The notes: generated by a model from the letters alone, not told the origin. A DNA stretch of 64,000 nt from a bacterium (GCA_028821575.1 JAPPFW010000052.1:59149-123148), one strand, 5' to 3'. Shown: positions 30,831 through 43,542, counted from the stretch's first letter. A program made the numbers and translations.

Positions 30831-31982
30831 ATGCTCCGATTCTTGACAGCAGGTGAGTCCCATGGTCCGGGACTGGTGACGATCGTGGAGGGTGTCCCCG
30901 CAGGGCTGACGGTCACCCGGGACGGGCTGGGCGCCGAGTTGGCCCGCCGCCGGCTCGGCTACGGGCGGGGCGCCCGGATGAAGATCGAGCAGGACAAACT
31001 CGAGATCATGGGCGGGATCCGCCACGGACGTACCCTCGGCTCGCCGGTGGCGGTCATCATCCGCAACACCGAGTGGCCCCGCTGGAAGGAGGAGATGTCG
31101 CCCGACCCGGGAACGCCCAAGCGCCTCATGACCACGCCCCGTCCCGGTCACGCCGACCTGGTGGGGATGCTCAAGTACGACACCAAGGACGCCCGCAACA
31201 TCCTCGAGCGGGCTTCGGCGCGTGAGACAGCGGCCCGCACCATCGCCGGCTACCTCGCCAAACAGATACTGGCCAGCATCGGCGCATCGGTGGTCAGCCA
31301 TGTGGTGGCCATCGGCCGAGCGATCACCGAGACCGAGCAGTTGCCCACCATCGAGGATCTTCCCGCGATCGACGCATCACAGGTGCGTGCTTTCGGCACC
31401 GATGCCGAGGCGGCGATGATCTCCGAGATCGAACGGGCCAAGGGCGACCGGGACACGCTGGGCGGTGTGATGGAGGTGCTCGTCTACGGCCTGCCCCCCG
31501 GAGTCGGCTCCTACTCGCAGTGGGACCGGCGGATGGACGCAAGGTTGGGAGAAGCCCTGATGTCCATCCAGGCGATGAAGGCTGTGGAGGTGGGTGACGG
31601 CCTCGAGAGTTCTCGCCGCCGGGGCTCGGAGGCCCACGACCACATCTACTACGCGGACGGGGAGTTCTACCGCAACACAGACCGGGCCGGAGGTACCGAG
31701 GGTGGCATGACGACCGGTCAACCCCTTCGTGTACGGGTGGCGATGAAGCCTCTTTCCACGGTCATGCGGCCGCTACCAACCGTGAACGTTGTCACCAAGG
31801 AGCCCGAAGTCGCCTTCCGGGAGCGATCCGATGTCTGCGCGGTCCCGGCGGCCGCCGTCGTGGCCGAGCAGATGGTGGCGATCGTGGTCACCCAGGAACT
31901 CCAGCGAAAGTTCGGGGGTGACACCGTGGACGACTTCGTGGTGAACGTCACCTCCTACCGGGCCCGGCTGCGGGCGTTCTGA
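30831..31982 (+). CDS. aroC: chorismate synthase
   Basis: Last step of the shikimate pathway, EPSP to chorismate with reduced FMN. MLRFLTAGESHGPGLVTIVEGVPAGL is the standard start (signature 1), then GYGRGARMKIEQD, PRPGHADLVGMLKY, DARNILERASARETAARTIAG (signature 2), and GGTEGGMTTGQPLRVRVAMKPLST (signature 3). 383 residues. Confidence 0.97.
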   Translation: MLRFLTAGESHGPGLVTIVEGVPAGLTVTRDGLGAELARRRLGYGRGARMKIEQDKLEIMGGIRHGRTLGSPVAVIIRNTEWPRWKEEMSPDPGTPKRLMTTPRPGHADLVGMLKYDTKDARNILERASARETAARTIAGYLAKQILASIGASVVSHVVAIGRAITETEQLPTIEDLPAIDASQVRAFGTDAEAAMISEIERAKGDRDTLGGVMEVLVYGLPPGVGSYSQWDRRMDARLGEALMSIQAMKAVEVGDGLESSRRRGSEAHDHIYYADGEFYRNTDRAGGTEGGMTTGQPLRVRVAMKPLSTVMRPLPTVNVVTKEPEVAFRERSDVCAVPAAAVVAEQMVAIVVTQELQRKFGGDTVDDFVVNVTSYRARLRAF

Positions 31983-32036
31983 TGAGCCGTACCGCGGTCG
32001 TGCAAGACCACGGATGCACCCCTAGGGGATAGGCCG

Positions 32037-33563
32037 ATGGGGAACCTGTGGCTCATCGGGATGATGGGCTCCGGCAAGTCCACCGCGGGCAGGCGTGTCG
32101 CCGAGTCATCGGACCGGCCCTTTCTCGATGTCGACCATCTCGTGGAGGGGAGAGCGGGCAAGTCGGTCACCGAGATCTTCCGCCAGGATGGCGAGCATGC
32201 CTTCCGCCGGCTGGAGTCGGCCGAGATCCGGCGCCTCGCCGCCGAGACGGCGGGTTACGGCGAAGGGACGGTCATCTCGACCGGCGGGGGCGCCGTCCTG
32301 GACAGGGACAGCGTGGTGGCGATGCGTCACACCGGAGTCGTGCTCTGGCTCGATGCACCGGCTTCCTCCCTGGCGGTCCGGGTAGGGCAGGAGCGGCCCC
32401 TGCTGGCCGGACTGGAGACCAGCGCCTCCCGCCTGGCGGAGACACTCGACCGCCGCCGGCTCCTGTACGAGCAGGCCGCTCACTACAGGATCGACGCGGA
32501 CCGTCCGGCTCGGGCCGTGGTCTTGGACGCTGCCCGCTATGCGCGGGTGCCCGTCGGCGGGTCATCCGAGGTCCTGATCGGACCGGGTCTGCCCGCCCGC
32601 CTCCTCCCGCTCTCCGAGCACCGCGAGAAGGCGGTGGTCGTAGCCCAGCCCGGTGCCATGCCGGTGGCCGGGGAAGTGGTGGATCGGCTGCGCTCGGAGA
32701 CCGAAGCCACGCTCGTCGAAGTGCCGGATCGCGAAGAAGCCAAGACCCTCGAAACGCTCGGAGTGCTCTATGCCCGGCTGGCCGACCTGAACCTCGGGAG
32801 GCACGACACCATCGTGGGTGTGGGCGGTGGAGCCACGACCGACGTGGCCGGGTTCGCAGCGGCGACCTGGCTGCGGGGGATCGAATCCGTCCTGGTCCCC
32901 ACCACCCTTCTCGGCGCCGTCGACGCTTCGATCGGCGGTAAGACCGGCATCAACGTTCTCGGCAAGAATCTGGTGGGTGCGTTCTGGCATCCGTCCCGGG
33001 TGGTCGTCGGCACCGATGCCCTGGCGGCTCTGCCCGAGGAACTGCTGCGGGAGGGTTCCGCAGAGGCGGTCAAGGCGGGTTTCATCGCCGATCCCCGCCT
33101 GGTTGAGATTTTCCTGGAGCACGGATTGTCATTCCCGCCTGCGGAGATGCTGACGAGGGCGGTAGCCGTCAAGGCGGCGGTCGTCTCCGGGGACTTCCGG
33201 GAGACCGGGAACAGGGCGATTCTCAACTTCGGTCACACGATCGGCCATGCCGTCGAGGTGGTGTGTGGTTTGCCTCACGGCTACGCAGTCTCGGTGGGTA
33301 TGGTCGCCGCGGCGGCGATCTCCGCGGACCGCTACGGGTTCGACCGGAGCGTCGTCCTCGACGCCCTGCAACGCCTGGGCCTCCCCACCCGCGTCGGGGG
33401 CACCGATCGGGACTCGGTTCTCCGCCTGGTCCGGCGCGACAAGAAACGTACGTCGGCCGGCCTCCGCATGGTCCTGCTGCGCCGGGTAGCGGACCCGGTG
33501 GTGGAGTCGGTCGACGACTCCGCCCTGGACATCGGACTGAATGCCGTCGGGATCAGCGGCTGA
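32037..33563 (+). CDS. aroKB: fused shikimate kinase / 3-dehydroquinate synthase
   Basis: One 508-residue protein with two shikimate-pathway enzymes. Residues 1 to about 165 are AroK: P-loop GMMGSGKST, DVDHLVEGRAGKSVTEIF (shikimate-binding Asp), STGGGAVLD, and the lid region VGQERPLL. From about residue 178 the protein is AroB: VGVGGGATTDVAGFAAATWLRGI (NAD site), VPTTLLGAVDASIGGKTGIN, GSAEAVKAGFI and NFGHTIGHAVEV (zinc ligands). In most actinobacteria, including mycobacteria, aroK and aroB are adjacent separate genes; here no stop lies between them. It follows aroC by 54 bases. Confidence 0.95.
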   Translation: MGNLWLIGMMGSGKSTAGRRVAESSDRPFLDVDHLVEGRAGKSVTEIFRQDGEHAFRRLESAEIRRLAAETAGYGEGTVISTGGGAVLDRDSVVAMRHTGVVLWLDAPASSLAVRVGQERPLLAGLETSASRLAETLDRRRLLYEQAAHYRIDADRPARAVVLDAARYARVPVGGSSEVLIGPGLPARLLPLSEHREKAVVVAQPGAMPVAGEVVDRLRSETEATLVEVPDREEAKTLETLGVLYARLADLNLGRHDTIVGVGGGATTDVAGFAAATWLRGIESVLVPTTLLGAVDASIGGKTGINVLGKNLVGAFWHPSRVVVGTDALAALPEELLREGSAEAVKAGFIADPRLVEIFLEHGLSFPPAEMLTRAVAVKAAVVSGDFRETGNRAILNFGHTIGHAVEVVCGLPHGYAVSVGMVAAAAISADRYGFDRSVVLDALQRLGLPTRVGGTDRDSVLRLVRRDKKRTSAGLRMVLLRRVADPVVESVDDSALDIGLNAVGISG

Positions 33564-33575
33564 CCATCCCTGCTG

Positions 33576-33581
33576 TACAAT
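33576..33581 (+). promoter_or_regulatory. TACAAT -10 box, leaderless efp
   Basis: TACAAT followed by six bases (CGGGCC) and the efp ATG. The box is close to the ideal TANNNT; no Shine-Dalgarno is present. Confidence 0.6.
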
Positions 33582-33587
33582 CGGGCC

Positions 33588-34145
33588 ATGGTCTCCACCA
33601 ACGACGTCAAGACCGGGATGGCGCTCGACCTCCCCGACGGGCTGTTCCAGATCATCGAGCATCAGCATGTCAAACCGGGCAAGGGCAGGGCATTCGTCCG
33701 CATGAAGCTCAAGAACCTTCGCACGGGTGCGGTGATCGACCGCACCTTCCGCGCCGACGAGAACGTGCCCCAGGCCCTGATAGACCGGCGCGATCACCAG
33801 TACCTCTACCGGGACGATTTCGGTTACCACTTCATGAACCTGGAGACCTATGCCCAGTTCGCCCTTTCGGAGGACGACATCGGCGAAGCCCGCAACTACA
33901 TCACCGAGGGCTCCACCGTAATGCTCCCGCTCTACGAGGACTTTCCCATCGGCATCGAGCTGGCCGCCTCGGTCCACCTGCAGGTGACCGCCGCGGAACC
34001 CGCAGTCCGGGGGGATCGGGTGTCCGGCGCGACCAAGCCGGTTACGCTCGAGACGGGTCTGGTCGTCCAGGCACCGCTGTTCATCGACGCCAGCGACATC
34101 ATAAAGGTTGACACCCGGTCCGGAACGTACATATCCCGGGCCTGA
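33588..34145 (+). CDS. efp: elongation factor P
   Basis: Relieves ribosome stalling at polyproline. Three OB-like domains are present: VSTNDVKTGMALDLPDGLFQIIEHQHVKPGKGRAFVRMKLKNL (tip loop KPGKGRAF with the modifiable Lys), the middle domain, and the C-terminal signature VTLETGLVVQAPLFIDASDIIKVDTRSGTYISRA. 185 residues. No EF-P modification enzymes are in the window. nusB follows 28 bases later, as in mycobacteria. Confidence 0.97.
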   Translation: MVSTNDVKTGMALDLPDGLFQIIEHQHVKPGKGRAFVRMKLKNLRTGAVIDRTFRADENVPQALIDRRDHQYLYRDDFGYHFMNLETYAQFALSEDDIGEARNYITEGSTVMLPLYEDFPIGIELAASVHLQVTAAEPAVRGDRVSGATKPVTLETGLVVQAPLFIDASDIIKVDTRSGTYISRA

Positions 34146-34173
34146 GAACAATACCGACACCTCGCTTCCCACC

Positions 34174-34542
34174 ATGAAGAAACCGGAGCCGCGGGCCAGG
34201 GCGCTGGAAGCGCTCTACCAGGCTGACATGCGCGAGGTGGACGACCCGGCACGGGGGCTGAGCGGACGCGCGCGCCGCTATGTGGAAGGGGTGTCCAGCC
34301 GTCGGGAGACCTTGGACAGCCGGATCGAAGCCGCATCCGAGCGGTGGCCACTGCACCGGATGGCCGCGGTCGATCGGACGATCCTGCGGCTGGCGCTCTA
34401 CGAACTCCTGTACGAGGCGAGACCTACCGCGGTAGTGATCGACGAGGCTGTAAAACTCGCCAAGCAGTACTCGACCAGGGGAAGCGGCGCCTTCGTCAAC
34501 GGCGTGCTTGCTGCCCTGGCGCGCCAGGTCCGGCCCGGCTAG
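34174..34542 (+). CDS. nusB: transcription antitermination factor NusB
   Basis: RNA-binding partner of NusE in rRNA antitermination. PEPRARALEALYQADMRE, WPLHRMAAVDRTILRLALYELLYEARPTAVVIDEAVKLAKQYSTRGSGAFVNGVLAAL is the diagnostic helical core. 122 residues from ATG 34174; the ORF-track start at 34108 lies inside efp. Its stop codon begins heptad array F. Confidence 0.94.
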   Translation: MKKPEPRARALEALYQADMREVDDPARGLSGRARRYVEGVSSRRETLDSRIEAASERWPLHRMAAVDRTILRLALYELLYEARPTAVVIDEAVKLAKQYSTRGSGAFVNGVLAALARQVRPG

Positions 34543-34552
34543 TGGTTGGTGG
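34539..34552. repeat. heptad repeat array F (nusB stop)
   Basis: Two 7-bp units, CTAGTGG and TTGGTGG, starting at the nusB stop codon. Too short to call alone; included because it matches the TGGT-type units at other gene ends. The 60 bases after it are A/T-rich and contain no gene. Confidence 0.4.
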
Positions 34553-34612
34553 TATATCAAACTCATTGGTTAACATTCTCTAACAGTTAATACCTAGCAG
34601 CTAGGTGTAGAG

Positions 34613-34897
34613 TCAACCGGTTGCGGCGTGTCCTGTCTCGGGTTCCGTGATCGACCGTGGGGTGGGCGTGACCATGGTTTCGATGCGGACGATTCGTTCT
34701 CCATGGACCTTGATATCAGCACGCGTGTCTTTGATTTCGGATCGCACGTCCTTGATTTCCGATCTCAGGTCGCGTATATCGGATCGCACGTCTCTGATAT
34801 CGGATCGGATGTCCTTGATGTCGGACCGTATCCAGAGCAGGAGCGCGCTCAGCAGTATGCCGACGAGGCCGATCGAGGCGGAGAGAGTCGCTTCCAT
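34613..34897 (-). CDS. small membrane-anchored coiled-coil protein
   Basis: 94 residues: a short N-terminus, one membrane helix (SASIGLVGILLSALLLWI), then a stretch of near-identical heptads (RSDIKDI RSDIRDV RSDIRDL RSEIKDV RSEIKDT RADIK) predicting a highly charged coiled coil, and a Pro/Thr tail. Met 34897 is used; the ORF-track extension to 35008 would read through heptad array G. No family is recognised; similar tail-heptad membrane proteins are scattered in bacteria without a known role. A second protein of the same style lies at 49947-50138. Confidence 0.55.
   Translation of the reverse strand: MEATLSASIGLVGILLSALLLWIRSDIKDIRSDIRDVRSDIRDLRSEIKDVRSEIKDTRADIKVHGERIVRIETMVTPTPRSITEPETGHAATG
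34716..34833. repeat. 21-bp tandem repeat coding for coiled-coil heptads
   Basis: About five and a half units of a 21-bp repeat (for example TCGGATCGCACGTCTCTGATA) inside the minus-strand coiled-coil gene; each unit encodes one seven-residue heptad. Likely to vary in copy number between strains. Confidence 0.75.
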
Positions 34898-34940
34898 GCC
34901 CTTACGATATCCGAGCCTGCCCGCACCGGGAACCCCCTTG

Positions 34941-35010
34941 TTGTCCGTGGTCCGTTGCCCGTTGGGTGGTAGCTGTCCACTGCCCACTGACCTGGCGCCA
35001 GCCACCAAAC
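34941..35010. repeat. heptad repeat array G (upstream of the pyr operon)
   Basis: Ten degenerate 7-bp units: TTGTCCG, TGGTCCG, TTGCCCG, TTGGGTG, GTAGCTG, TCCACTG, CCCACTG, ACCTGGC, GCCAGCC, ACCAAAC. TGGT-type on the left, CCA-type on the right. It ends 24 bases before the TACCAT box of the pyr promoter. Confidence 0.75.
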
Positions 35011-35034
35011 ACGCAAAAAATGGTCCGGCACTGT

Positions 35035-35040
35035 TACCAT
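35035..35040 (+). promoter_or_regulatory. TACCAT -10 box of the pyr operon
   Basis: With the usual six-base spacing, transcription would start near 35047, the base before the PyrR-binding hairpin. This agreement with the RNA element is the main support. Confidence 0.55.
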
Positions 35041-35047
35041 GAGCAGA

Positions 35048-35078
35048 CCTTTAACTCGGTCCCGTGAGGCCGGAAAGG
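35048..35078 (+). promoter_or_regulatory. PyrR-binding RNA element (pyr leader)
   Basis: CCTTT pairs with AAAGG as the lower stem, with an A-rich internal bulge. The upper stem GGTC/GGCC carries the hexaloop CCGTGA, which fits the CNGNGA loop of PyrR-binding sites. The 3' strand reads AAAGGAGG, so the hairpin also contains a strong Shine-Dalgarno. A GCGCCTG/CAGGCGC hairpin (35088-35104) and a CGGGGG/CCCCCG hairpin (35110-35128) follow, but without T-runs. UMP/UTP-bound PyrR clamping this hairpin would block ribosome entry, matching the translational repression proposed for mycobacterial pyr operons. Confidence 0.85.
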
Positions 35079-35085
35079 AGGCCGC

Positions 35086-35202
35086 TTGCGCCTGTTTCAG
35101 GCGCGGCGCCGGGGGTACACGGCCCCCGAGTTGCCGCGCAGACTGCTTCCCCCCGGTGGTGCTGGTCTCCGCGCGTCCAGGAGGTGTTGTTGCCGCTGGT
35201 AA
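35086..35202 (+). CDS. pyr leader ORF coupled to pyrR
   Basis: A 38-codon ORF too short for the track. Its TTG start lies five bases after the AAAGGAGG inside the PyrR-binding hairpin. Its TAA stop shares one base with the pyrR ATG (TAATG). The peptide (starting [19 protein letters not shown]) is Arg- and Pro-rich and resembles no known protein. It also crosses the two hairpins downstream. Inferred role: carry ribosomes to pyrR when PyrR is not bound. It could be non-functional if pyrR is started independently by the AGGAGG at 35179. Confidence 0.5.
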   Translation: MRLFQARRRGYTAPELPRRLLPPGGAGLRASRRCCCRW

Positions 35203-35768
35203 TGACCGCGAACGATGTGAGCAGGGCGATACGCCGCATAGCCCACGAGGTGATCGAAGGGTCACCCGGCGTGCTCCCCGTGCTGGTCGGGATCCACACG
35301 AGGGGTGTGCCTCTCGCGGGCCGGATAGCGGATGCAATCCGGAGTTTCGGTGGATCAGAGGTTCCGGTGGGCGCTCTCGACATCGCCCTGCACCGCGACG
35401 ATCTCGCCCGGCGGCCAACCGCGCCGCTGGCAGCGACCCGCCTGCCCGTGAACATCACGGATCGCACGGTGGTGCTGGTGGACGATGTCCTGTTCACCGG
35501 GAGAACCGTGCGCGCCGCCCTCGACGCTCTCAACGACTTCGGGCGTCCGGCCGTGGTGAGGCTGGCGGTACTGGTGGACCGGGGCCACAGGCAACTTCCC
35601 ATCCGGCCCGACCATGTGGGTAAGAACGTGCCCACATCGACGATCGAGCGTGTCTCCGTACTGCTTTCCGAGATAGATGGAGAGGAGGGTGGGGTGTGGA
35701 TCCATCGCACACCCGAGTCTCCGGACGGGCGGCGGCAGGACATCGAGGTCGAGGAGATCACCGCATGA
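35202..35768 (+). CDS. pyrR: PyrR bifunctional pyr regulator / uracil phosphoribosyltransferase
   Basis: Binds pyr mRNA in response to UMP/UTP and has a PRT fold. [19 protein letters not shown] opens the protein, [19 protein letters not shown] contacts substrate, [21 protein letters not shown] is the PRPP motif, and [27 protein letters not shown] matches the RNA-binding surface region. About 188 residues from ATG 35202, which overlaps the leader ORF stop. TTG 35190, five bases after AGGAGG, is an alternative start adding four residues. Overlaps pyrB by ATGA. Confidence 0.95.
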   Translation: MTANDVSRAIRRIAHEVIEGSPGVLPVLVGIHTRGVPLAGRIADAIRSFGGSEVPVGALDIALHRDDLARRPTAPLAATRLPVNITDRTVVLVDDVLFTGRTVRAALDALNDFGRPAVVRLAVLVDRGHRQLPIRPDHVGKNVPTSTIERVSVLLSEIDGEEGGVWIHRTPESPDGRRQDIEVEEITA

Positions 35769-36673
35769 GCTTCCTGACCACCAGGGGCGTCCCCCGCCGG
35801 GATCTCGAGGAGATCCTCGACCTCGCCGAGGAGTTCACGGAAGTGCTCTCCAGGCCCATTCCCAAGGTGCCGGCCCTGCAGGGCAAGTTGGTTGCCAATT
35901 TGTTCTTCGAGAACTCCACGCGCACGCGGCTTTCCTTCGAACGCGCCACCAGGGCATTGTCAGCCGATGTCATGAGCTTCAGCGCCGGGGGCTCCTCCCT
36001 TTCGAAGGGCGAGAGCCTCAAGGACACCGCCCAGACCATTGAAGCTCTGGGCGCGGACCTCATGGTGGTCAGGCACAAGGCAACCGGCGCCCCCTGGCGG
36101 ATCGCCGGATGGGTCGAGTGTCCGGTCGTGAACGCCGGCGACGGCGCCCACCAGCATCCGACCCAGGCCGTTCTGGACTGCCTCACGCTGCGGCAGCGAT
36201 TTGGCAGCCTCGACGGGCTCCGGGTGGCCATCGTGGGCGACATCCGCCACTCGAGGGTCGCCCGCTCCAATGTCTTTGCCTTCACGACGCTGGGCGCCCG
36301 AGTGATTCTGGTCGCCCCCAAGACGTTACAGCCGGTGTCCTCCGCGGGCTGGCCGGCCGACACGGCCGATGACCTCGATGCGGTCCTCGGGGAGGTGGAC
36401 GTGGTCTACCTGTTGCGTATCCAAGCGGAAAGGGGGGGCATGTCGGTGTTCCCGTCCTTGCCGGAGTACGTGTCCCGCTACGGGCTGACCCCCGAGCGCT
36501 TCGCCCGGTTGTCCCCCGAGGGTGTCGTGTTGCACCCGGGGCCGATGAACCGCGGCGTGGAGATAAGCGATACGGTGGCCGCCCACCCGCGCGCGCTGAT
36601 CCTCGATCAGGTTGCCAACGGGGTGGCGATCCGGATGGCCGTGCTGTTCGCGCTGCTGGGAGGTAAGGGGTGA
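35765..36673 (+). CDS. pyrB: aspartate carbamoyltransferase catalytic subunit
   Basis: Condenses carbamoyl phosphate and aspartate. The carbamoyl-phosphate signature [13 protein letters not shown] is present, with [15 protein letters not shown] (active-site Ser/Lys loop), [13 protein letters not shown], and the C-terminal [14 protein letters not shown]. 302 residues. No pyrI regulatory subunit follows, as in most actinobacteria. ATG 35765 lies in the pyrR stop. Confidence 0.97.
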   Translation: MSFLTTRGVPRRDLEEILDLAEEFTEVLSRPIPKVPALQGKLVANLFFENSTRTRLSFERATRALSADVMSFSAGGSSLSKGESLKDTAQTIEALGADLMVVRHKATGAPWRIAGWVECPVVNAGDGAHQHPTQAVLDCLTLRQRFGSLDGLRVAIVGDIRHSRVARSNVFAFTTLGARVILVAPKTLQPVSSAGWPADTADDLDAVLGEVDVVYLLRIQAERGGMSVFPSLPEYVSRYGLTPERFARLSPEGVVLHPGPMNRGVEISDTVAAHPRALILDQVANGVAIRMAVLFALLGGKG

Positions 36674-38016
36674 ACGGCGTAAGGCTCGTAGGTGGGACGG
36701 TCCTCACGCCCGGAGGCGCCGTCCGGGCCGACGTGCGGATCCGCGACGGCCTAGTCGTGGATGTAGTCCCCGGTCTCGGAGATGACGGCGGAGGGTCGGG
36801 CGCCCCGGCGGATGAGCGGCTGATCGACGTGGCGGGCCTGCTCGTGGGTCCGGGACTGGTCGATCTGCACACTCATCTGCGCGAGCCCGGCCACGAGTGG
36901 AAGGAGGACATCGCCTCCGGGTCCTCCGCCGCAGCGGCCGGAGGATTCACCGCCGTGGTCGCCATGCCAAACACGAATCCTCCCACCGACACGGGGCACT
37001 TGGCCCGCTACATCGCGGATCGCGGAAGGCAGGTCGGCTTAGTGGACGTGGTACCGGCCGGATGCATCACCGCCGGCCAGGAAGGTAGGCGCCTGGCGCA
37101 CCTCGACGAGTTGTTCGCGGCGGGAGTGCGGGTCTTCACCGACGACGGCCACACGGTGGCCGACGCGGGGTTGCTGCGCAGGGCCATGGAGTACCTGGAG
37201 TCCCGGGGAGGGTTGATAGCGCAGCACGCCGAGGATCCCGGCCTGAGTCGGGGAGGCCACATGCACGAGGGTAAGGTCTCATCGCTGCTCGGCATGTTGG
37301 GGCTTCCCGCTCTCGCCGAGACGGTGGTCGTGGCCCGCGATCTGGCCCTGGCGGAACTCACCGGCGCCCGGTACCACGTCCAGCATGTGAGTTGCGCGCG
37401 GACCGTCGAGCTGATCCACGCCGCCAAGCAGCGAGGGGTGGCGGTGACCGCCGAGGTGACTCCCCATCATCTCTGGTTCACCGACGAGCGCGTCATGTCG
37501 ATGCACCCGGTCTTCAGGATGTACCCGCCGCTACGTACGCGCTCCGACATAGAGGTACTCATCGAAGGTCTGCGGGACGGCGTTATCGACGCGGTCGCCA
37601 CCGACCATGCCCCTCACGCCGCCCACGAGAAGGACGTTCCCTTCGAGGATGCACCCAACGGAGTGACGGGGCTGGAGACGGCCTTCTCCGCTGTCCGCTC
37701 GGTACTCGATTGCGACCCGCGCAAGCTGTTCCGTCGGTTGTCCGTGGCGCCGGCCGCCATCGCCGGCCTTGATCGCCACGGTCGGTGGATCGAGCCCGGC
37801 ATCCCGGCCAACCTGGTTGTGGTGGACTGGGACGCGGTCTGGAGGCCTGGCCACTTCCGCTCCAAGTCCTCAAACTCACCCTTCGCCGGCGTGCAGCTCA
37901 CCGGGAAGGTGTGTTACACGTTCCACGACGGCCTGCTCTCCTACGATGCCGGGGCGTCTCTCGATTGCTCCACGGGCGACGCAGCGAGCGCGATCCCGGC
38001 CGGTGGCATCCAATGA
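36670..38016 (+). CDS. pyrC: dihydroorotase
   Basis: Amidohydrolase closing carbamoyl aspartate to dihydroorotate. The metal motif [16 protein letters not shown] is present (H-x-H plus substrate Arg). [11 protein letters not shown], the metal His in QHAEDP and VQHVSCA, and the catalytic Asp in [13 protein letters not shown] follow. The C-terminal [19 protein letters not shown] matches the long (type I) bacterial family. 448 residues. GTG start overlapping pyrB. Confidence 0.96.
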   Translation: MNGVRLVGGTVLTPGGAVRADVRIRDGLVVDVVPGLGDDGGGSGAPADERLIDVAGLLVGPGLVDLHTHLREPGHEWKEDIASGSSAAAAGGFTAVVAMPNTNPPTDTGHLARYIADRGRQVGLVDVVPAGCITAGQEGRRLAHLDELFAAGVRVFTDDGHTVADAGLLRRAMEYLESRGGLIAQHAEDPGLSRGGHMHEGKVSSLLGMLGLPALAETVVVARDLALAELTGARYHVQHVSCARTVELIHAAKQRGVAVTAEVTPHHLWFTDERVMSMHPVFRMYPPLRTRSDIEVLIEGLRDGVIDAVATDHAPHAAHEKDVPFEDAPNGVTGLETAFSAVRSVLDCDPRKLFRRLSVAPAAIAGLDRHGRWIEPGIPANLVVVDWDAVWRPGHFRSKSSNSPFAGVQLTGKVCYTFHDGLLSYDAGASLDCSTGDAASAIPAGGIQ

Positions 38017-39178
38017 GGAAAGGGATCCTCGTCACGGCCGACGGGGAGGTGTTCGAGGGTAGGTCGGTGGGAACCGACGGGGTACGGGTGGGGGAGGCCG
38101 TCTTCAACACGTCCATGACCGGCTACCAGGAGGTGCTGTCCGACCCGTCCTACGCCGGGCAGGTCGTGGTCATGACCTCGCCCCACATCGGCAACTACGG
38201 AGTCAGCGATCACGACGACCAGGCAACCGCGCCGGCTGCCCGGGGCTTGGTCGTGCGTTCCCTCTCGCGGCGCCACTCAAACTGGCGCGCCGAGGGAAGC
38301 CTGGCCTCATATCTGGTCACCCATGATCTGGTAGCCCTTGCCGACCTGGACACCCGACGGCTCACCCGGCATCTCAGGGACTTCGGGGCGATGCCGGTTG
38401 CGATCGGCACCGATGCCGATGCGGGGGAGATGTGGGAGATCGCCGCCTCGGCGCCCCGAATGGAGGGCCAGGACCTCGCCACCGGGGTGACCACGCCGGT
38501 TCCATACCGCATCGAGCCGTCCACGACGCCGTTGGGCCGGGTGGTGGCGATGGACCTCGGTATGAAACGCGACATCGGACGCCGTCTGGCGGCCCGTGGG
38601 CTGGAGGTCGATGTCCTGCCGGCCACCTGTTCGGCCGACGAGATCCTCGATCTGAGCCCGGACGGGGTGTTCCTGTCCAACGGTCCCGGCGATCCGGACG
38701 CCTTGGGGGACCAGATCCGAGCGGTCCGGGGCGTGCTGGGTAAGGCGCCGCTCTTCGGCATTTGTCTGGGCCACCAGATCCTGGGGCTGGCATTGGGCGC
38801 CACGACCTTCAAGCTCCCGTTCGGTCACCACGGCGGCAACCATCCGGTCCGGAGGCTCGACGACGGCCGCGTGGAGATCACCGCGCAGAATCACGGGTTC
38901 GCGGTGGATCTCTGGTCGCTGGCAGGCCGTCAGCGGCCGGTACGCACCGGTCTGGCCGGTCCTGAACTGCTACCCGAACAGGTGACGAGTGACTTCGGCG
39001 AAGTACGGCCGACGCATCAGAATCTGAATGACGGGACACTCGAGGGGCTCCGATGCCTCGACGTTCCCGCTTTCTCGGTCCAGTACCACCCCGAGGCAGC
39101 GCCCGGCCCTCATGATTCGCTGGGCCTGTTCGACGACTTCATGGAACTGATCGGTCTGGCCGATCCGGACGTCGCCTG

Positions 39179-39179
<1 letters not shown>
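38013..39179 (+). CDS. carA: carbamoyl phosphate synthetase small (glutaminase) subunit
   Basis: Supplies ammonia from glutamine to CarB. The N-terminal domain has [36 protein letters not shown]. The class I amidotransferase domain has the nucleophile Cys in [15 protein letters not shown] and the His/Glu in [12 protein letters not shown]. 388 residues from ATG 38013, inside the pyrC stop; the ORF-track start at 37785 is an upstream extension through pyrC. Confidence 0.97.
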
Positions 39180-42423
<3,244 letters not shown>

Positions 42424-42424
<1 letters not shown>

Positions 42425-43332
42425 TGGATCGCGCCATCGTGTTGGGACCGGTCGAGCTCCGATCTCCGTTGATCGGGGCTTCGGGCACCGTCGGGTCCGG
42501 GGTTGACTTCGTGGCCGTGGCCGACCCTGGGCGCTACGGAGCGCTGGTCGCCAAGTCGGTCGCGCCGGACGCCTGGAGGGGGAACCGGCCGCCCCGCTTG
42601 GCGCCGGCCGGATTGGGGATGCTCAACGCGATAGGTATCCAGAACCCGGGTATCGAGCAATGGGCGGCCGAGGTCGGTCCACGGTTGAACGGAGTCGGTG
42701 TTCCCGTCTGGGGCTCAGCGGTGGGGTATACCCCCGAGGACTTCGCCCGGGTGGCGAAGGGTCTGGAGGACGCCGGGGTGCAGGCGGTCGAGATCAACCT
42801 CTCGTGTCCCAACCTCGACGGACATGGTCTGATTGCACTGGACCCTGCCGCGTCCGCTCGCGTGGTGGAGGCGGTCCGGCGTAGTGTTTCGTTGCCGGTC
42901 GCCGCCAAGCTGTCACCCAACGCCTCCGACATCGTGGCGGTGGCGAGGTCGGTGCGGGAAGCCGGCGCAGACTGGGTGGTGCTGACCAATACCGTGTTGG
43001 GAGCGGCGATTGACATCGAGACCCGCCGGCCCCGCCTCTCCACGGTGACCGGCGGGTACTCGGGCCCTCCGGTCAAACCCATCGCGTTGTGGTGCGTCAT
43101 GGAGGTTGCCGCCGCCCTGCCGGGGTTTCCCATCGTGGGATGTGGGGGAGTTACGAAGGGAGCCGATGTGGTCGAGTTCCTGCTGGCGGGCGCGAGTGCG
43201 GTGGCGGTGGGAACGGCTCACTTCGCCGAACCCCGGGTGGCGGGGCGCATTGATCGGGAGCTGGCCCGGTGGTGCCGCAAACATGGTGTGGCCAGGGTCT
43301 TTGACCTTGTGGGTGGGGTGGCGAAGCGGTGA
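42424..43332 (+). CDS. pyrD: dihydroorotate dehydrogenase (class 1-like)
   Basis: FMN TIM-barrel enzyme. LRSPLIGASGTVGSG, AIGIQNPGIEQW, EINLSCPNLDGHG (class 1 active-site Cys region), AKLSPNASDIVAVAR and GCGGVTKGADVVEFLLAGASAVAVGTA support class 1B-type DHODH. 302 residues. The PyrK electron-transfer subunit that normally accompanies class 1B is not adjacent or elsewhere in the window, so the electron acceptor is uncertain. One-base overlap with carB. Confidence 0.93.
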
Positions 43333-43542
43333 TCCGGGTGCCCGGTCCATCCGCCCAGGGTGGTCCACACGGACATCACCGATAAACTGTGGTATTGTAC
43401 GTTAGCTGGCACAGTTGTGCTATTGGCGCTCGCGAGAGTCGGCAGGTTCGGGTGGAGAGAGACCTGATGGACCGGACCGAGACGTACAGGGTGTCGTGGT
43501 CGTGCGAGCGGCTCGTCGTGATCGCGTGAGGCGGAGGGAAGC
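43333..43542. other. pyrD-pyrF gap with a GCACA/TGTGC palindrome
   Basis: 210 bases without a gene. A TATTGT hexamer (43393-43398) lies near a GCACAGTTGTGC palindrome (43409-43420). These could be a promoter and operator for pyrF and mihF, but nothing else supports that. Confidence 0.3.

Noticed and set aside
35088-35128. pyr leader hairpins as an intrinsic transcription attenuator
   Set aside because: Stems are good, but there is no T-run and the Shine-Dalgarno lies inside the PyrR site, so translational control fits better.
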